Below, piece after piece: positions 35,482-44,960 of a stretch of DNA of 64,000 bases. How positions within the stretch are numbered: position 1 is the stretch's first letter; every line of letters starts with the position of its first letter. The notes beneath the pieces are model-generated. The model searched no databases and had not been told where the DNA came from. It saw only the letters and a list, made by a program, of their open reading frames with translations. The position numbers were made by a program, and so were the translations under genes. Origin of the DNA: Onishia taeanensis (GTDB lineage: Bacteria > Pseudomonadota > Gammaproteobacteria > Pseudomonadales > Halomonadaceae); assembly GCF_900100755.1 (NCBI RefSeq), contig NZ_FNCI01000004.1:64089-128088 (forward strand), in the 5' to 3' direction.

Positions 35482-37212
35482 TCAAGGGGCGTCGGCGGAT
35501 GAGAGCGTCTCTTGGTCGGGGGGCACATCGAGCAGACGCAGTGCGTTGCCGACCACGGTGGAAAACACCGGTGCGGCGACCAAGCCGCCATAGTAATCTC
35601 CCCCGCGGGGATGGTCGATCATCACGACCGTGACGAGCCGTGGATCCGAGGCCGGGGCGATGCCAACGAAGAGGCCACGATAGGCGTCCTCTTCGTAGCC
35701 GCCTCCGGATGCCTTGTGCACGGTGCCGGTCTTACCGGCCACCCGATAACCCGGCACCACGCCACGGTGAGCGCCGGTATCCGGCTGCACCACCTGCTCC
35801 ATCATGCCGAGTAGCTCATCGGCGACCTGCGGCTCAATGACGACGGACCCTTCGGGCGGTTCATCGAGCTTGAGTAGCGAAGCGGGCAAGCGGCGCCCAT
35901 GATTGGCGATCGCCGTATAGGCACTGGCTAGCTGCAGAGCCGACACCGACAGGCCGTAGCCATAGGCCAGGCTGGCACGCTGGCTATCCGCCAGACGCAC
36001 GGGGGCCGGCAGGCTGCCGTCGGCCTCCCCTGGGAAGCCAGTGCCCGGCGACTGGCCGAGCCCCAGACGCCGGTAGGTATCGACGACTGCCGTTTCGGGC
36101 AAATCGAGGGCGATCCGGCTCATGCCAATGTTCGAGGACTTCCTGAGAATCCCAGCCATGGACAGCTTGCCGTAGTTACGAAAGTCGCGGATGGTGAAGC
36201 GGTTATCCAGGCGCATCCAACCGGGCGAGGTATCGACCACGGTATCGGGCGAATAGCGATCGGTCTCGAGAGCGGCCGACATCGCCAGTGGCTTCATCAC
36301 CGAGCCCGGCTCGAAGACATCGACGATGGCCTGATTGCGCAGGCTTCTGGGATCGAGGCCGGCACGGTTGTTGGGGTTGTAGGACGGCTGGTTGGCCATC
36401 GCCAGCACCTCTCCGGTGCGAGCATCCATCATCACCAGCGTGCCGCCATCGGCATCACGCTCCTGGACGGCCGCCTTGAGTTCTCGGTAGGCCATGTACT
36501 GCAGCCGCTGATCCATCGCCAGGACCAGCTCACCGCCGGGGTCGGCCTCCTTGAGGAGGTGCAGATCACGCACCAGGCGGCCGCGACGATCCTTGAGCAC
36601 CCGGCGCTTGCCCGGTGTGCCAGATAAATAGTTATTGTAGGCAAGCTCCAGCCCCTCTTGCCCACGGTCGTCGACGTTGGTCACGCCGAGCAGCTGGGCC
36701 GAGGCCTCACCCGAAGGGTAATAGCGACGATATTCGAGCTGGCGGTAGATGCCCGGCAGGTTGAGATCGAGAATTTCCTGAGCATCCGCTGGCGTCATCT
36801 GGCGGCGCAGATACATGAATTCACGCTCGGAATAGCGAGCAATACGCGCATTCAGGTCATCTAGGTCGACATCCAGCGCTCTCGCCAGCACCAGGCGCTG
36901 AATATCGTCGGGCGGCAATTCCTGAGGATTGGCCCAGAGGCTGACAACCGGCGTGGAAATCGCCAGCGGCTCGCCGTTGCGATCGGTGATCATGCCGCGG
37001 TGAGCGCTGATCGATTCGACGCGCAGGGTGCGGGCATCGCCCTGCCCCTGCAAGAAGGAGCGGTCGATGACGTGCAGATAGGCGATACGCGCGCCGAGCA
37101 TACCCAAGGCCAGCAGAATCAGCCCCAGCATCAGCCGGTATCGAAAAGCGCCCAGGGGGGCACTGGGCGGCGGACGACGCGGCGTGGCGGCGCGGCGCTG
37201 GGTGGTGCTCAT
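35482..37212 (-). CDS. ftsI: Septal transpeptidase FtsI (penicillin-binding protein 3)
   Basis: A class B PBP that crosslinks septal peptidoglycan with FtsW. The 576-residue protein has a polar N-terminus, one membrane helix (residues ~25-48), the PBP dimer/pedestal domain, and the transpeptidase motifs SVMKP (active Ser, ~305), SSN (~360) and KTGT (~493). The start overlaps the ftsL stop by 4 bases, so the FtsL partner and enzyme are co-translated. Confidence 0.98.
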   Translation of the reverse strand: MSTTQRRAATPRRPPPSAPLGAFRYRLMLGLILLALGMLGARIAYLHVIDRSFLQGQGDARTLRVESISAHRGMITDRNGEPLAISTPVVSLWANPQELPPDDIQRLVLARALDVDLDDLNARIARYSEREFMYLRRQMTPADAQEILDLNLPGIYRQLEYRRYYPSGEASAQLLGVTNVDDRGQEGLELAYNNYLSGTPGKRRVLKDRRGRLVRDLHLLKEADPGGELVLAMDQRLQYMAYRELKAAVQERDADGGTLVMMDARTGEVLAMANQPSYNPNNRAGLDPRSLRNQAIVDVFEPGSVMKPLAMSAALETDRYSPDTVVDTSPGWMRLDNRFTIRDFRNYGKLSMAGILRKSSNIGMSRIALDLPETAVVDTYRRLGLGQSPGTGFPGEADGSLPAPVRLADSQRASLAYGYGLSVSALQLASAYTAIANHGRRLPASLLKLDEPPEGSVVIEPQVADELLGMMEQVVQPDTGAHRGVVPGYRVAGKTGTVHKASGGGYEEDAYRGLFVGIAPASDPRLVTVVMIDHPRGGDYYGGLVAAPVFSTVVGNALRLLDVPPDQETLSSADAP

Positions 37213-37526
37213 GGGCCGATCACCTCTACCCGCTCGATATCGGGAAGGCGCATTTCCAGCCGTTCACTGGCGAGCCGCTCGATGCGTGCCGGGCTCGACC
37301 AGGCACTTTCCTCGAGGAGCAGTTGCCCCCACTCGGTCTGTAGCTGGTTCTGCTCGCGCTCGAGCTGCTGGAGGCGGGCGTATTGCACCCGGGTCAAATG
37401 ACTGGTGGTGGTAACCGCCACGGCACTCACCAAGACCGCCACGATCAGCACTACCACCAGCAAGAGACGCAGCCTCGGAAGTTGGCTCGCCTCCAGGCCT
37501 GGCATCCAGACTCGTCCCTGGCTCAT
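37209..37526 (-). CDS. ftsL: Cell division protein FtsL
   Basis: A 105-residue bitopic protein with a short cytoplasmic N-terminus, one helix (residues ~17-38, LLLVVVLIVAVLVSAVAV) and a periplasmic coiled coil (RLQQLEREQNQLQTEWGQL). FtsL pairs with FtsB and FtsQ and activates FtsWI. AAGGAG lies 8 bases before the ATG, a stronger site than at most genes of this cluster. Its position between rsmH and ftsI is diagnostic. Confidence 0.95.
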   Translation of the reverse strand: MSQGRVWMPGLEASQLPRLRLLLVVVLIVAVLVSAVAVTTTSHLTRVQYARLQQLEREQNQLQTEWGQLLLEESAWSSPARIERLASERLEMRLPDIERVEVIGP

Positions 37527-37536
37527 GTCGCTCCTT

Positions 37537-37561
37537 TTAGCTGCTGCGTCTTAGCTGCTGC
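37537..37561. repeat. Two 11-base direct repeats between rsmH and ftsL
   Basis: TTAGCTGCTGC occurs at 37537-37547 and 37551-37561, three bases apart, in the 70-base rsmH-ftsL gap, directly upstream of the ftsL ribosome-binding site on the minus strand. It is probably a local duplication. Confidence 0.8.
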
Positions 37562-37596
37562 CGCTTGGCTGCCAGCAAATCGCGGGGCTCACTATG

Positions 37597-38553
37597 TCAT
37601 TTCAGCTTGCGTGCTACTCGCATCACGGCGCTGCGGGCACGGGGATTCGCCTCGACCTCGGCGGCACTGGCCCGGCGGGCCTTGCCGACGGCTTCGAGGC
37701 GGCGATTGAGCTGATCATCGCGGATCGGCATGCCGCGGGGCAAGTGAGTGTCGCCACGCACGTGCTCGCGAATGAAGCGTTTGACGCGCCGATCCTCGAG
37801 AGAATGAAAGCTGATGACCACCAGATGGCCGCCCGGTGCCAAGGCTTCGAGCGCGGCGTCGAGAGCGGCATCCAGTTGGTCGAGCTCGCCGTTGACATGG
37901 ATACGCAATGCCTGGAAGGCACGCGTCGCCGGATGCTTGCCCTTTTCCCAGGCCGGATGCGCCGTCTTGATGACCTCTGCCAGATCGCCGGTCCGCGTGA
38001 AGGGACGCTCCTGACGGCGTTCGACGATGGCCCGCGCCAAACGCTTGGCGAAGCGCTCTTCGCCGTGGGTCTTGAACACCCAGGCAATGTCCTCGGCCTT
38101 GGCCCGCGCCAGCCAGTCCGCGGCACTCTCGCCGTGGTCGGGGTCCATGCGCATGTCCAGCGGACCATCGCGCATGAAACTGAAGCCACGCTCGGGATCA
38201 TCGAGCTGGGGAGAGGACACGCCCACATCGAGCAGGATGCCGGATAGCCGGCCGTGCAGATCATGTGCGTCGGCGATTTCACCGAGCCTTGCGAACTCAC
38301 CGCGCTCGATGCCGAAGCGGGCATCATCGATGCTGGCCGCCTCGGCCAGCGCCTGAGGGTCACGATCAATGGCCAGCAAGCGCCCTTCCGGCGCCAGGCG
38401 CGAGAGGATCAGCCGGGAATGCCCGCCGCGTCCGAAGGTGCCGTCGAGATAGGCACCGGCGGGGTCGACGAGCAGGGCATCGACCGCCCCATCGAGCAGC
38501 ACGCTTTCATGCACAAAGGAAGACGGGGCCGCGGCGTTCTCAGGTGAGGTCAT
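37597..38553 (-). CDS. rsmH: 16S rRNA (cytosine-1402 N4) methyltransferase RsmH
   Basis: RsmH methylates N4 of C1402 in the ribosomal P site using S-adenosylmethionine. The 318-residue protein has [13 protein letters not shown] at the N-terminus, the SAM-binding [32 protein letters not shown] near residue 110, [15 protein letters not shown] and a basic C-terminus ([12 protein letters not shown]). The frame is open upstream into rnpB; 38553 is chosen for length and homology, with only a weak GAGA site. It opens the dcw cluster here, without mraZ before it. Confidence 0.97.
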   Translation of the reverse strand: MTSPENAAAPSSFVHESVLLDGAVDALLVDPAGAYLDGTFGRGGHSRLILSRLAPEGRLLAIDRDPQALAEAASIDDARFGIERGEFARLGEIADAHDLHGRLSGILLDVGVSSPQLDDPERGFSFMRDGPLDMRMDPDHGESAADWLARAKAEDIAWVFKTHGEERFAKRLARAIVERRQERPFTRTGDLAEVIKTAHPAWEKGKHPATRAFQALRIHVNGELDQLDAALDAALEALAPGGHLVVISFHSLEDRRVKRFIREHVRGDTHLPRGMPIRDDQLNRRLEAVGKARRASAAEVEANPRARSAVMRVARKLK

Positions 38554-38577
38554 GCAGGTCTCGATACGAACATAAAC

Positions 38578-38606
38578 ACCGGCCGACCATGGCATGGCCA
38601 GCCGGT
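38578..38606 (-). terminator. Hairpin after rnpB, before rsmH
   Basis: In minus-strand RNA ACCGGC pairs with GCCGGU and the stem continues inward by five more pairs with two G-U wobbles, around an AUGCCAU loop; UGUUUAUG follows. The weak U-run suggests partial termination or 3' processing of RNase P RNA, with some read-through into rsmH. Confidence 0.5.
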
Positions 38607-38620
38607 GATGGGGAATGGAA

Positions 38621-38980
<360 letters not shown>

Positions 38981-38988
38981 AGCGGCGA

Positions 38989-39017
38989 AGAATACCAGCG
39001 CAGCCATCCCCCCTCAA
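38989..39017 (-). promoter_or_regulatory. Sigma-70 promoter of rnpB
   Basis: TTGAGG (39017-39012), a 17-base spacer and TATTCT (38994-38989) lie 8 bases upstream of the predicted RNase P RNA 5' end at 38980 on the minus strand. Spacing to the start is as expected. Confidence 0.7.
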
Positions 39018-39043
39018 GCAATGACTGCCGCCACCGGCGGTCG

Positions 39044-39901
39044 CTAAGCCTCGTCCTTGAGTGCCTGGGCACGGGCGTACCAGGCCTTCTTGGCGCCTCC
39101 GAGTAAACGGGTAGTGATCGCCGCCGCCTGCTTGACGCCCACCCCTTCGGCCAGCAGCGCCTTGAGCAGTGTCTCGGCCTCGACCAGCGCCTCATCGTCC
39201 TCCGCCTTCGGCGAGGCCCCGGCCACCATCACCACGAACTCGCCCCGCGCCTGGTCCGGGTCCTCCTCCATGCGTGCCAGCAAGGAGGCGGCATCCCCAT
39301 CGAGGAAGGTCTCGAAGGTCTTGGTCAGCTCTCGGGCCAGGACCACCCGCCGCGCGCCGAAACTGCCGGCAATATCCGCGAGGGTGTCACGAATACGATG
39401 AGGTGATTCATAGAAGACCAGGGTTTCTTCGCGCTCTACCAGCGCCGCCAACCGTCCTCGGCGCCCGCTGCCCTTGGCGGGCAAAAACCCCTGAAAGAGG
39501 AAACGATCGGTGGGCAGCCCTGCCGCAGAAAGCGCCGCCACGAAGGCACAGGCGCCGGGAATCGGCACCACTCGATAGCCGCTTTCCCGCAGCTCGCGAA
39601 CCAGCAGGAAGCCGGGGTCGCAGATCAGCGGCGTCCCGGCATCGCTAATCAGGGCCACATCCTCGCCGGCAGCAAGCCGCGCCTTGAGCTGAGCGACGCG
39701 CCCGCTTTCATTATGCTCGTGCAGCGAGAGCATCGGCCGCTCGAGCCCCAGGTGGCGCAGCAGGCGAGCGCTATGGCGGGTATCCTCGGCAGCAATCACA
39801 GCGACATCGGCCAGCACCTGACGAGCCCTGGGCGACAGGTCGTCAAGATTCCCAATCGGCGTGGCGACCACGTACAATGCTCCAATATCTGAAACTGTCA
39901 T
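39044..39901 (-). CDS. rsmI: 16S rRNA (cytidine-1402 2'-O) methyltransferase RsmI
   Basis: RsmI methylates the ribose of C1402, the same nucleotide that RsmH modifies on the base, and the two genes flank rnpB here. The 285-residue tetrapyrrole-methylase-fold protein has LYVVATPIGNLDDLSPRA at the N-terminus, EDTRHSARLLRHLG, LISDAGTPLICDPG near residue 90 and VPIPGACAFVAALSAAGLPTD. It diverges from lpoA with only 37 bases between start codons, so the two promoters must overlap or lie in the coding parts. Confidence 0.97.
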   Translation of the reverse strand: MTVSDIGALYVVATPIGNLDDLSPRARQVLADVAVIAAEDTRHSARLLRHLGLERPMLSLHEHNESGRVAQLKARLAAGEDVALISDAGTPLICDPGFLLVRELRESGYRVVPIPGACAFVAALSAAGLPTDRFLFQGFLPAKGSGRRGRLAALVEREETLVFYESPHRIRDTLADIAGSFGARRVVLARELTKTFETFLDGDAASLLARMEEDPDQARGEFVVMVAGASPKAEDDEALVEAETLLKALLAEGVGVKQAAAITTRLLGGAKKAWYARAQALKDEA

Positions 39902-39938
39902 TACGATTCCGAAAGCGGGTTATCAAAGGAAGGGATTC

Positions 39939-41816
39939 ATGAACAAATCGTCACGCGGCTTGCTGGCTGCGGCGTTGCTTGCATTGCTGGTCAGCGGCTG
40001 TGCCGGCCCCAGCATGATGTCGACCGAGCGTTCGCCGCAGGCGCTGCTCAATCAGGCCGAGCAGCAGGCCCCCGGCCAGGCAGCCGACAGCCGCCTCGAA
40101 GCGGCCACCATCCTAGCACGCCGTGGCGAGGCGGCTAAGGCCAAGGAGGTCGCCACCCAGCTCGACGACACCGCCCTCAGCGCCGAACGTCGACAGGAAT
40201 GGGCACTGCTGCTGTCGCGCCTGGGGCTCGAGGCCGAGGATGCCTGGAGCGTGATTCAGGCCACCGACCTGCTCGAAGAAGGCGCGCAACTGGATCAGGA
40301 CGCCGCCAATAACCTGCTCTATCGTCGCGGCCTGGCGCTTGGCATGCTCGGCGAGCCGCTGGCTGCGACCCAGGCCATGCTGAAGGCTCAGGCAGCCACT
40401 GGCAGCGATATTCCCAACGATGCCATCTGGAAGCAGCTAAACCGCCTTTCCGCACAGGACCTGATGACCCTGCGCGGCAACGCCGATCAGCTGACCCAGG
40501 GCTGGCTGTCACTGCTGGAACTACAGCGCCAAAGCGGTGGCGATATCGACAGGCTGCTCGACCGGCTAGCGAACTGGCGCGAGGCCAACGGCAGCCATCC
40601 CGCTGCCCGCAAGCCACCCGCCGAGCTGCTGGCCCTGCGCGAACTGCGCGGAACACAGGTCGAGCGCATCGCCATCCTGCTGCCCGAATCGGGTCCGCTG
40701 GCGTCCGTCGCCGGGCGCATCCGCCACGGCATCGAAACCCGTCATGATCAGGCCGCTCAACAGGGCGCCGCCACCCCCACGCTGGATTTCATCGACTCGA
40801 GCCAAAAAGATCTCGATACCCTGTATGCCGAAGCCACCATGCGTGGCGCCCAGGTCGTGATCGGACCTCTGGCCAAGAGCAAGGTCGAAGCACTGGAAAA
40901 GCGTCAGCGACTGCCGCTGCCAACTCTCGCCCTGAACTATGGCACCGCCGAGCGCAACGCCGCCGAAAACCTCTTCCAATACGGCCTCTCCGTCGAGGAC
41001 GAGGCACGCCAGGTGGCCATCCGAGCCGCGCGCGACGGCCATCGTCGCGCCGCGGCCATGGTGCCCAACAATGACTGGGGACGCCGAGTTGGCTCAGCTT
41101 TCCGTGAAAGCTGGGAAGCCCAGGGCGGTGAAATCGGTCATTTGATGCACTACGACCCGGAAGCCCTGGTCAATAACAGCGTCAAACGTCTGCTCGACCT
41201 GAGCGGGTCGGTCGACATGATGTTCCTGCTAGGACTGCCGAGCTATGCTCGCCAGGTTCCGCCCACCCTCGACTACCAGAAAAAGCCGGACCTGCCGGTC
41301 TATACGACATCTCAGGCCTACGAAGGTCGACCTCAGCCGCGCGCCGATAGTGACCTGAACGGCGTGCGTTTCGTCGAGATCCCCTGGCTGATTCCGGATG
41401 CCGCCGTTGGCGGCGTCGAGGCACTGCCCTTCTATGCAAGCTATCGCACCCTGTCAGAAGAAGCCGATGATCCCGGGCTGCTAAAACTGATGGCGATGGG
41501 TGTCGACGCCTATGAACTCGGCGTGCGCCTTCCCCAGTTCCAAGCCATTAGCGGCAGCGAACTCGTCGGCGCCACCGGCACTCTGCGCGCCGCCGGTGAT
41601 GGCCGCATCCAACGCCAGCTGCCTTGGGCGGAGTTCATCGACGGCCTGCCACAGCCACCGCTGGAGCCCGCAGGCCAAGGCGTGATCGGCAGCGACTCAG
41701 CCAAGGGAGCTCAGGCCGGGCAAACCAACGCTCAGGGCAATGCCGGTACCAGTGATGGAGAACTTGCCAACGGCGGGCTAGGTGATGGTGATCTGAACGA
41801 TGGCGACCTCCGCTGA
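39939..41816 (+). CDS. lpoA: LpoA/LppC-family outer-membrane lipoprotein (PBP1A activator)
   Basis: LpoA reaches from the outer membrane to activate the peptidoglycan synthase PBP1A. The 625-residue protein has a lipoprotein signal with lipobox LVSGC (Cys21), an N-terminal helical TPR-like part to ~270, and a C-terminal domain resembling periplasmic binding proteins (IAILLPESGPLASVAGRIRHG near 250, GPLAKSKVEAL, MVPNNDWGRRVGSAF). The end is a Gly/Asn/Asp-rich tail. AAGGA sits before the ATG at 39939; the frame is open 26 codons further but those overlap rsmI. lpoA-yraN-diaA-dolP matches the E. coli yraM-yraN-diaA-yraP order. Confidence 0.93.
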   Translation: MNKSSRGLLAAALLALLVSGCAGPSMMSTERSPQALLNQAEQQAPGQAADSRLEAATILARRGEAAKAKEVATQLDDTALSAERRQEWALLLSRLGLEAEDAWSVIQATDLLEEGAQLDQDAANNLLYRRGLALGMLGEPLAATQAMLKAQAATGSDIPNDAIWKQLNRLSAQDLMTLRGNADQLTQGWLSLLELQRQSGGDIDRLLDRLANWREANGSHPAARKPPAELLALRELRGTQVERIAILLPESGPLASVAGRIRHGIETRHDQAAQQGAATPTLDFIDSSQKDLDTLYAEATMRGAQVVIGPLAKSKVEALEKRQRLPLPTLALNYGTAERNAAENLFQYGLSVEDEARQVAIRAARDGHRRAAAMVPNNDWGRRVGSAFRESWEAQGGEIGHLMHYDPEALVNNSVKRLLDLSGSVDMMFLLGLPSYARQVPPTLDYQKKPDLPVYTTSQAYEGRPQPRADSDLNGVRFVEIPWLIPDAAVGGVEALPFYASYRTLSEEADDPGLLKLMAMGVDAYELGVRLPQFQAISGSELVGATGTLRAAGDGRIQRQLPWAEFIDGLPQPPLEPAGQGVIGSDSAKGAQAGQTNAQGNAGTSDGELANGGLGDGDLNDGDLR

Positions 41817-42168
41817 CGCAAGAGCGCGCGGCGCCGCCATCGAGGCCCTGGCCAACGACTGGCTCGCCGCGCGCGGTCTTAAGCCGGTAGCACGAAACCA
41901 GCACGCCAAGGGCGGCGAGCTGGACCTGGTGATGCGCGAGGGCGATACACTGGTGTTCGTCGAGGTTCGCCATCGCCGCGACAGCCGTCACGGCCACCCG
42001 CTGGAAACCGTGACGGCCAGCAAGCAGCGTCGCCTAATCAAGGCAGCGCGTTTTTATCTCGCCCGCAACGGGCTATCATGTCCCTGCCGCTTCGATGTGG
42101 TCGCCGTCACTGGCAGCGCTCCCGACCTGGAGTTTCTCTGGGTTAAGGGCGCCTTCGAAGCGTTCTGA
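41800..42168 (+). CDS. yraN: YraN family (UPF0102) endonuclease-like protein
   Basis: A 122-residue protein of the UPF0102 family, which has a restriction-endonuclease-like fold. The family residues are visible: RGAAIEALANDWLAARGL, NQHAKGGELDLVMREGDTLVFVEVRHRR (the E/D/E-x-R pattern) and ASKQRRLIKAARFYLAR. The biochemical role is not firmly established. It overlaps the last 17 bases of lpoA in another frame. Confidence 0.93.
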   Translation: MATSADARARGAAIEALANDWLAARGLKPVARNQHAKGGELDLVMREGDTLVFVEVRHRRDSRHGHPLETVTASKQRRLIKAARFYLARNGLSCPCRFDVVAVTGSAPDLEFLWVKGAFEAF

Positions 42169-42786
<618 letters not shown>

Positions 42787-42791
42787 TCCCC

Positions 42792-43367
42792 ATGCGTAAT
42801 GCGATTATCCCCACTCTTGTTCTTGCCCTAACCCTCGGCCTTGGCGGCTGCACCACCATTGCCAATGTGGCCAACGATGGCCCGATTGGCGAGAACTATG
42901 GAGAGCGCACCCTTGGCAGCAAGGTCGAGGACGAAAGCATCCAGACCAAGGTCAGCGTCAACCTTGGCAAGACCGACGCCCGCCTGTCCGATGCCCGCAT
43001 CAACGTCGACGTCTTCAATAGCGTGGTCCTGCTGACTGGCCAGGTGCCGAGCGAGGAACTCAAGAACGAAGCCTCGACCGTTGCCGAACAGGTGCGCAAC
43101 GTGCGCCAGGTACATAACCAGCTGACGGTCGCCGCTAATCTGCCGATGAGCCAACGCCTAGCGGACGGCTGGCTAGCCACGCGCCTGAAGACCAACCTGG
43201 CGACCAACGAAAGCATCGACTCGAGCCGCGTCAATATCGTGGTGGAAAACGCAAGCGTCTATCTGATGGGACTGGTGACCCGCGCCGAAAGCGAGCGCAT
43301 CGTGTCCGCCGTGTCCGCGGCGGGCGGCGTGCAACGCATCGTCAAGGTCTTCGAATACCTCGACTGA
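42792..43367 (+). CDS. dolP: DolP/YraP-like outer-membrane lipoprotein with two BON domains
   Basis: A 191-residue lipoprotein: signal peptide with lipobox GLGGC (cysteine near residue 20), then two BON domains (about 45-115 and 125-191; ARINVDVFNSVVLLTGQVPS and SRVNIVVENASVYLMGLVTR show the repeated strand-turn pattern). BON proteins bind phospholipid; E. coli DolP supports outer-membrane integrity and BamA function at division sites. A GTG three codons earlier overlaps the diaA stop; the ATG at 42792 is preferred as it begins a normal signal peptide. Confidence 0.93.
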   Translation: MRNAIIPTLVLALTLGLGGCTTIANVANDGPIGENYGERTLGSKVEDESIQTKVSVNLGKTDARLSDARINVDVFNSVVLLTGQVPSEELKNEASTVAEQVRNVRQVHNQLTVAANLPMSQRLADGWLATRLKTNLATNESIDSSRVNIVVENASVYLMGLVTRAESERIVSAVSAAGGVQRIVKVFEYLD

Positions 43368-43390
43368 CGCGCGCCAGAGCAGCACACGCA

Positions 43391-43430
43391 AACGCAAAAC
43401 GGCAGGCCCTGGGGCCTGCCGTTTTGCGTT
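43391..43430. terminator. 19-bp perfect-stem terminator after dolP
   Basis: 43391-43409 is the exact reverse complement of 43412-43430, with a 2-base apex. The stem includes AAAAC/GTTTT, so either strand has T4 in the descending arm. It closes the lpoA operon; the stem is unusually long. Confidence 0.85.
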
Positions 43431-43518
43431 CAACAGCCTTTTATTCAAGAGCGGCGCTTGAAGGACATAGTCGAGGGGCACACAAAGCCCTTAATCGACG
43501 GGCTTACGCCAAGGGCTC

Positions 43519-43596
43519 ATTCGAAGCGCTGATTCGAAGAACTTGTTCGAAGCGCTTGTTCGAAGCGCTTGTTCGAGGCGCTTGGCCGAAGAGCTG
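43519..43596. repeat. Six 13-bp tandem repeats beside sspB
   Basis: Consensus GTTCGAAGCGCTT: units start at 43519, 43532, 43545, 43558, 43571 and 43584; two are identical and the rest differ at 1-4 positions. Each unit contains the palindromes TTCGAA and AGCGCT. The period is not a multiple of three and no gene covers it. The array lies 48 bases beyond the sspB stop, in the 276-base gap to dolP. Confidence 0.9.
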
Positions 43597-43643
43597 ACTC
43601 GAGGGAAAGTGACCGCCCTCTCGAGAAAAAGCATTCGCTGCGA

Positions 43644-44138
43644 CTACTTGATGACTCGCAGCGATGGACGACCCTTGGGCGGCGCCTTAGGAGCGTCCTC
43701 GTCGTCGCTGCCGACTTCATCCCCGGTATCCTCGACGCTCGACAGTGCCGGGCGTTCTTCGGATGCCGCTTCATCGCTCTCGGCGCCATTCTCGGCGTCG
43801 CTCTCTTCCGCTTCATGCTCCGGCATCACCGGCTCATGGCCGAACACCATGCCCACACCGTTTTCGCGAGCATAGAGCGCGATCAGCGCTTCGATCGGCA
43901 CCATCACCCGCATGGGCTTGCCGCCAAAGCGAGCGCTGAAGCTGATCGCATCATTTTCCATGAACAGCTCTTCAACGGCCTGGGGCGCAATATTCAGCAC
44001 GATCTGGCCGTTCTGCACGAACTGCTCTGGCACCTCGACGCCGGGCTGCTTGGCATCGACGACCATATGAGGCGTCTGATCGTTGTCCAGGAGCCATTGA
44101 TACAGGGCCCTGGCGAGATAGGGGCGACTCGATAGCAT
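43644..44138 (-). CDS. sspB: ClpXP adaptor / stringent starvation protein SspB
   Basis: SspB delivers ssrA-tagged proteins to ClpXP. The 164-residue protein has the substrate-binding domain at residues 1-~110 (RPYLARALYQWLLDN, TPHMVVDA, NGQIVLNIAPQAVEEL, FSARFGGKP) followed by a long acidic linker rich in Glu, Asp and Ser and a short C-terminal ClpX-docking tail (RPSLRVIK). The tail matches the classical SspB layout. It lies 50 bases after sspA. Confidence 0.97.
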   Translation of the reverse strand: MLSSRPYLARALYQWLLDNDQTPHMVVDAKQPGVEVPEQFVQNGQIVLNIAPQAVEELFMENDAISFSARFGGKPMRVMVPIEALIALYARENGVGMVFGHEPVMPEHEAEESDAENGAESDEAASEERPALSSVEDTGDEVGSDDEDAPKAPPKGRPSLRVIK

Positions 44139-44188
44139 CTCGGGCCTCCATTGTCTGTGGCCCGGGCCATTTGGCCCGGCCCGTGGTA

Positions 44189-44815
44189 TCAGGTACGCAT
44201 CTCGCGCTCGGCTTCCGACAGCGAGGCCTTGAAGGACTCACGCTCGAAAGTGCGCTCCATGTAATTCATCAGCGGCTTGACCTGCTTCTCGGGCAGCTCG
44301 ATCCCGAGTACCGGCAATCGCCACAGAAGCGGTGCCAGGCAGCAATCCACCAGCGAGAACTCCTCGCTCATGAAGAACGGCATATCCTCGAAGATCGGCG
44401 AGATTCCGACCAGACTCTCACGCAGCTCTTTTCGCGCCTTCTCGGCATCCTTCTTGCTGCCCTGCTGGATCTGCTCGATCAGCGGGCACCACTCCCGCTC
44501 GATGCGATGCATCCACAGGCGACTCTGCGCCCGGGCGACCGGGTAGACGGGCAGCAGCGGAGGATGGGGAAACCGCTCATCCAGATACTCCATCATCACC
44601 TTGGACTCGTAGAGCACCAGATCACGATCCAGTAGCGTCGGCACGCTATTGTACGGATTGAGATCCGCCAGCTCTTCGGGATGGCTGTCTTCCTTGACGT
44701 CCAGGATGTCGACGGCAACCCCTTTTTCTGCCAGCACGATTCTCACGCGATGACTGAAGTGATCATCGCTACCGGAGTAGAAGGTCATCGACGACCGCTT
44801 GGCCACAACACCCAT
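44189..44815 (-). CDS. sspA: Stringent starvation protein A (RNA polymerase-associated)
   Basis: SspA is a glutathione-transferase-fold protein that binds RNA polymerase and alters transcription in starvation. The 208-residue protein has the N-terminal thioredoxin-like domain ([23 protein letters not shown]) with NPYNSVPTL, and the helical C-terminal half; its surface PHP-type patch is seen as [10 protein letters not shown]. It forms an operon with sspB and lies downstream of petC. Confidence 0.96.
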   Translation of the reverse strand: MGVVAKRSSMTFYSGSDDHFSHRVRIVLAEKGVAVDILDVKEDSHPEELADLNPYNSVPTLLDRDLVLYESKVMMEYLDERFPHPPLLPVYPVARAQSRLWMHRIEREWCPLIEQIQQGSKKDAEKARKELRESLVGISPIFEDMPFFMSEEFSLVDCCLAPLLWRLPVLGIELPEKQVKPLMNYMERTFERESFKASLSEAEREMRT

Positions 44816-44911
44816 TTAACATTCCTCGCAACAGTTCGAGCCTGGATGATAACACGTTGACCGCGCTTCCAGGCGCCGGGACCCGCGAAACGGGTCATGG
44901 AAAATAGACAA

Positions 44912-44938
44912 GGGCGCATGCCCAATGGCCATGCGCCC
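44912..44938 (-). terminator. Terminator of the petABC operon
   Basis: GGGCGCATG (44912-44920) and CATGCGCCC (44930-44938) form a 9-bp stem; on the minus strand TTGTCTATTTT follows. It sits 22 bases after the petC stop. Confidence 0.7.
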
Positions 44939-44960
44939 CCATTCACCCACCAAGTCTTAA

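Noticed and set aside
43519-43596. CRISPR array
   Set aside because: Units are contiguous 13-mers without spacers and no cas gene is nearby. The rne 15-bp array is coding and also has no spacers.
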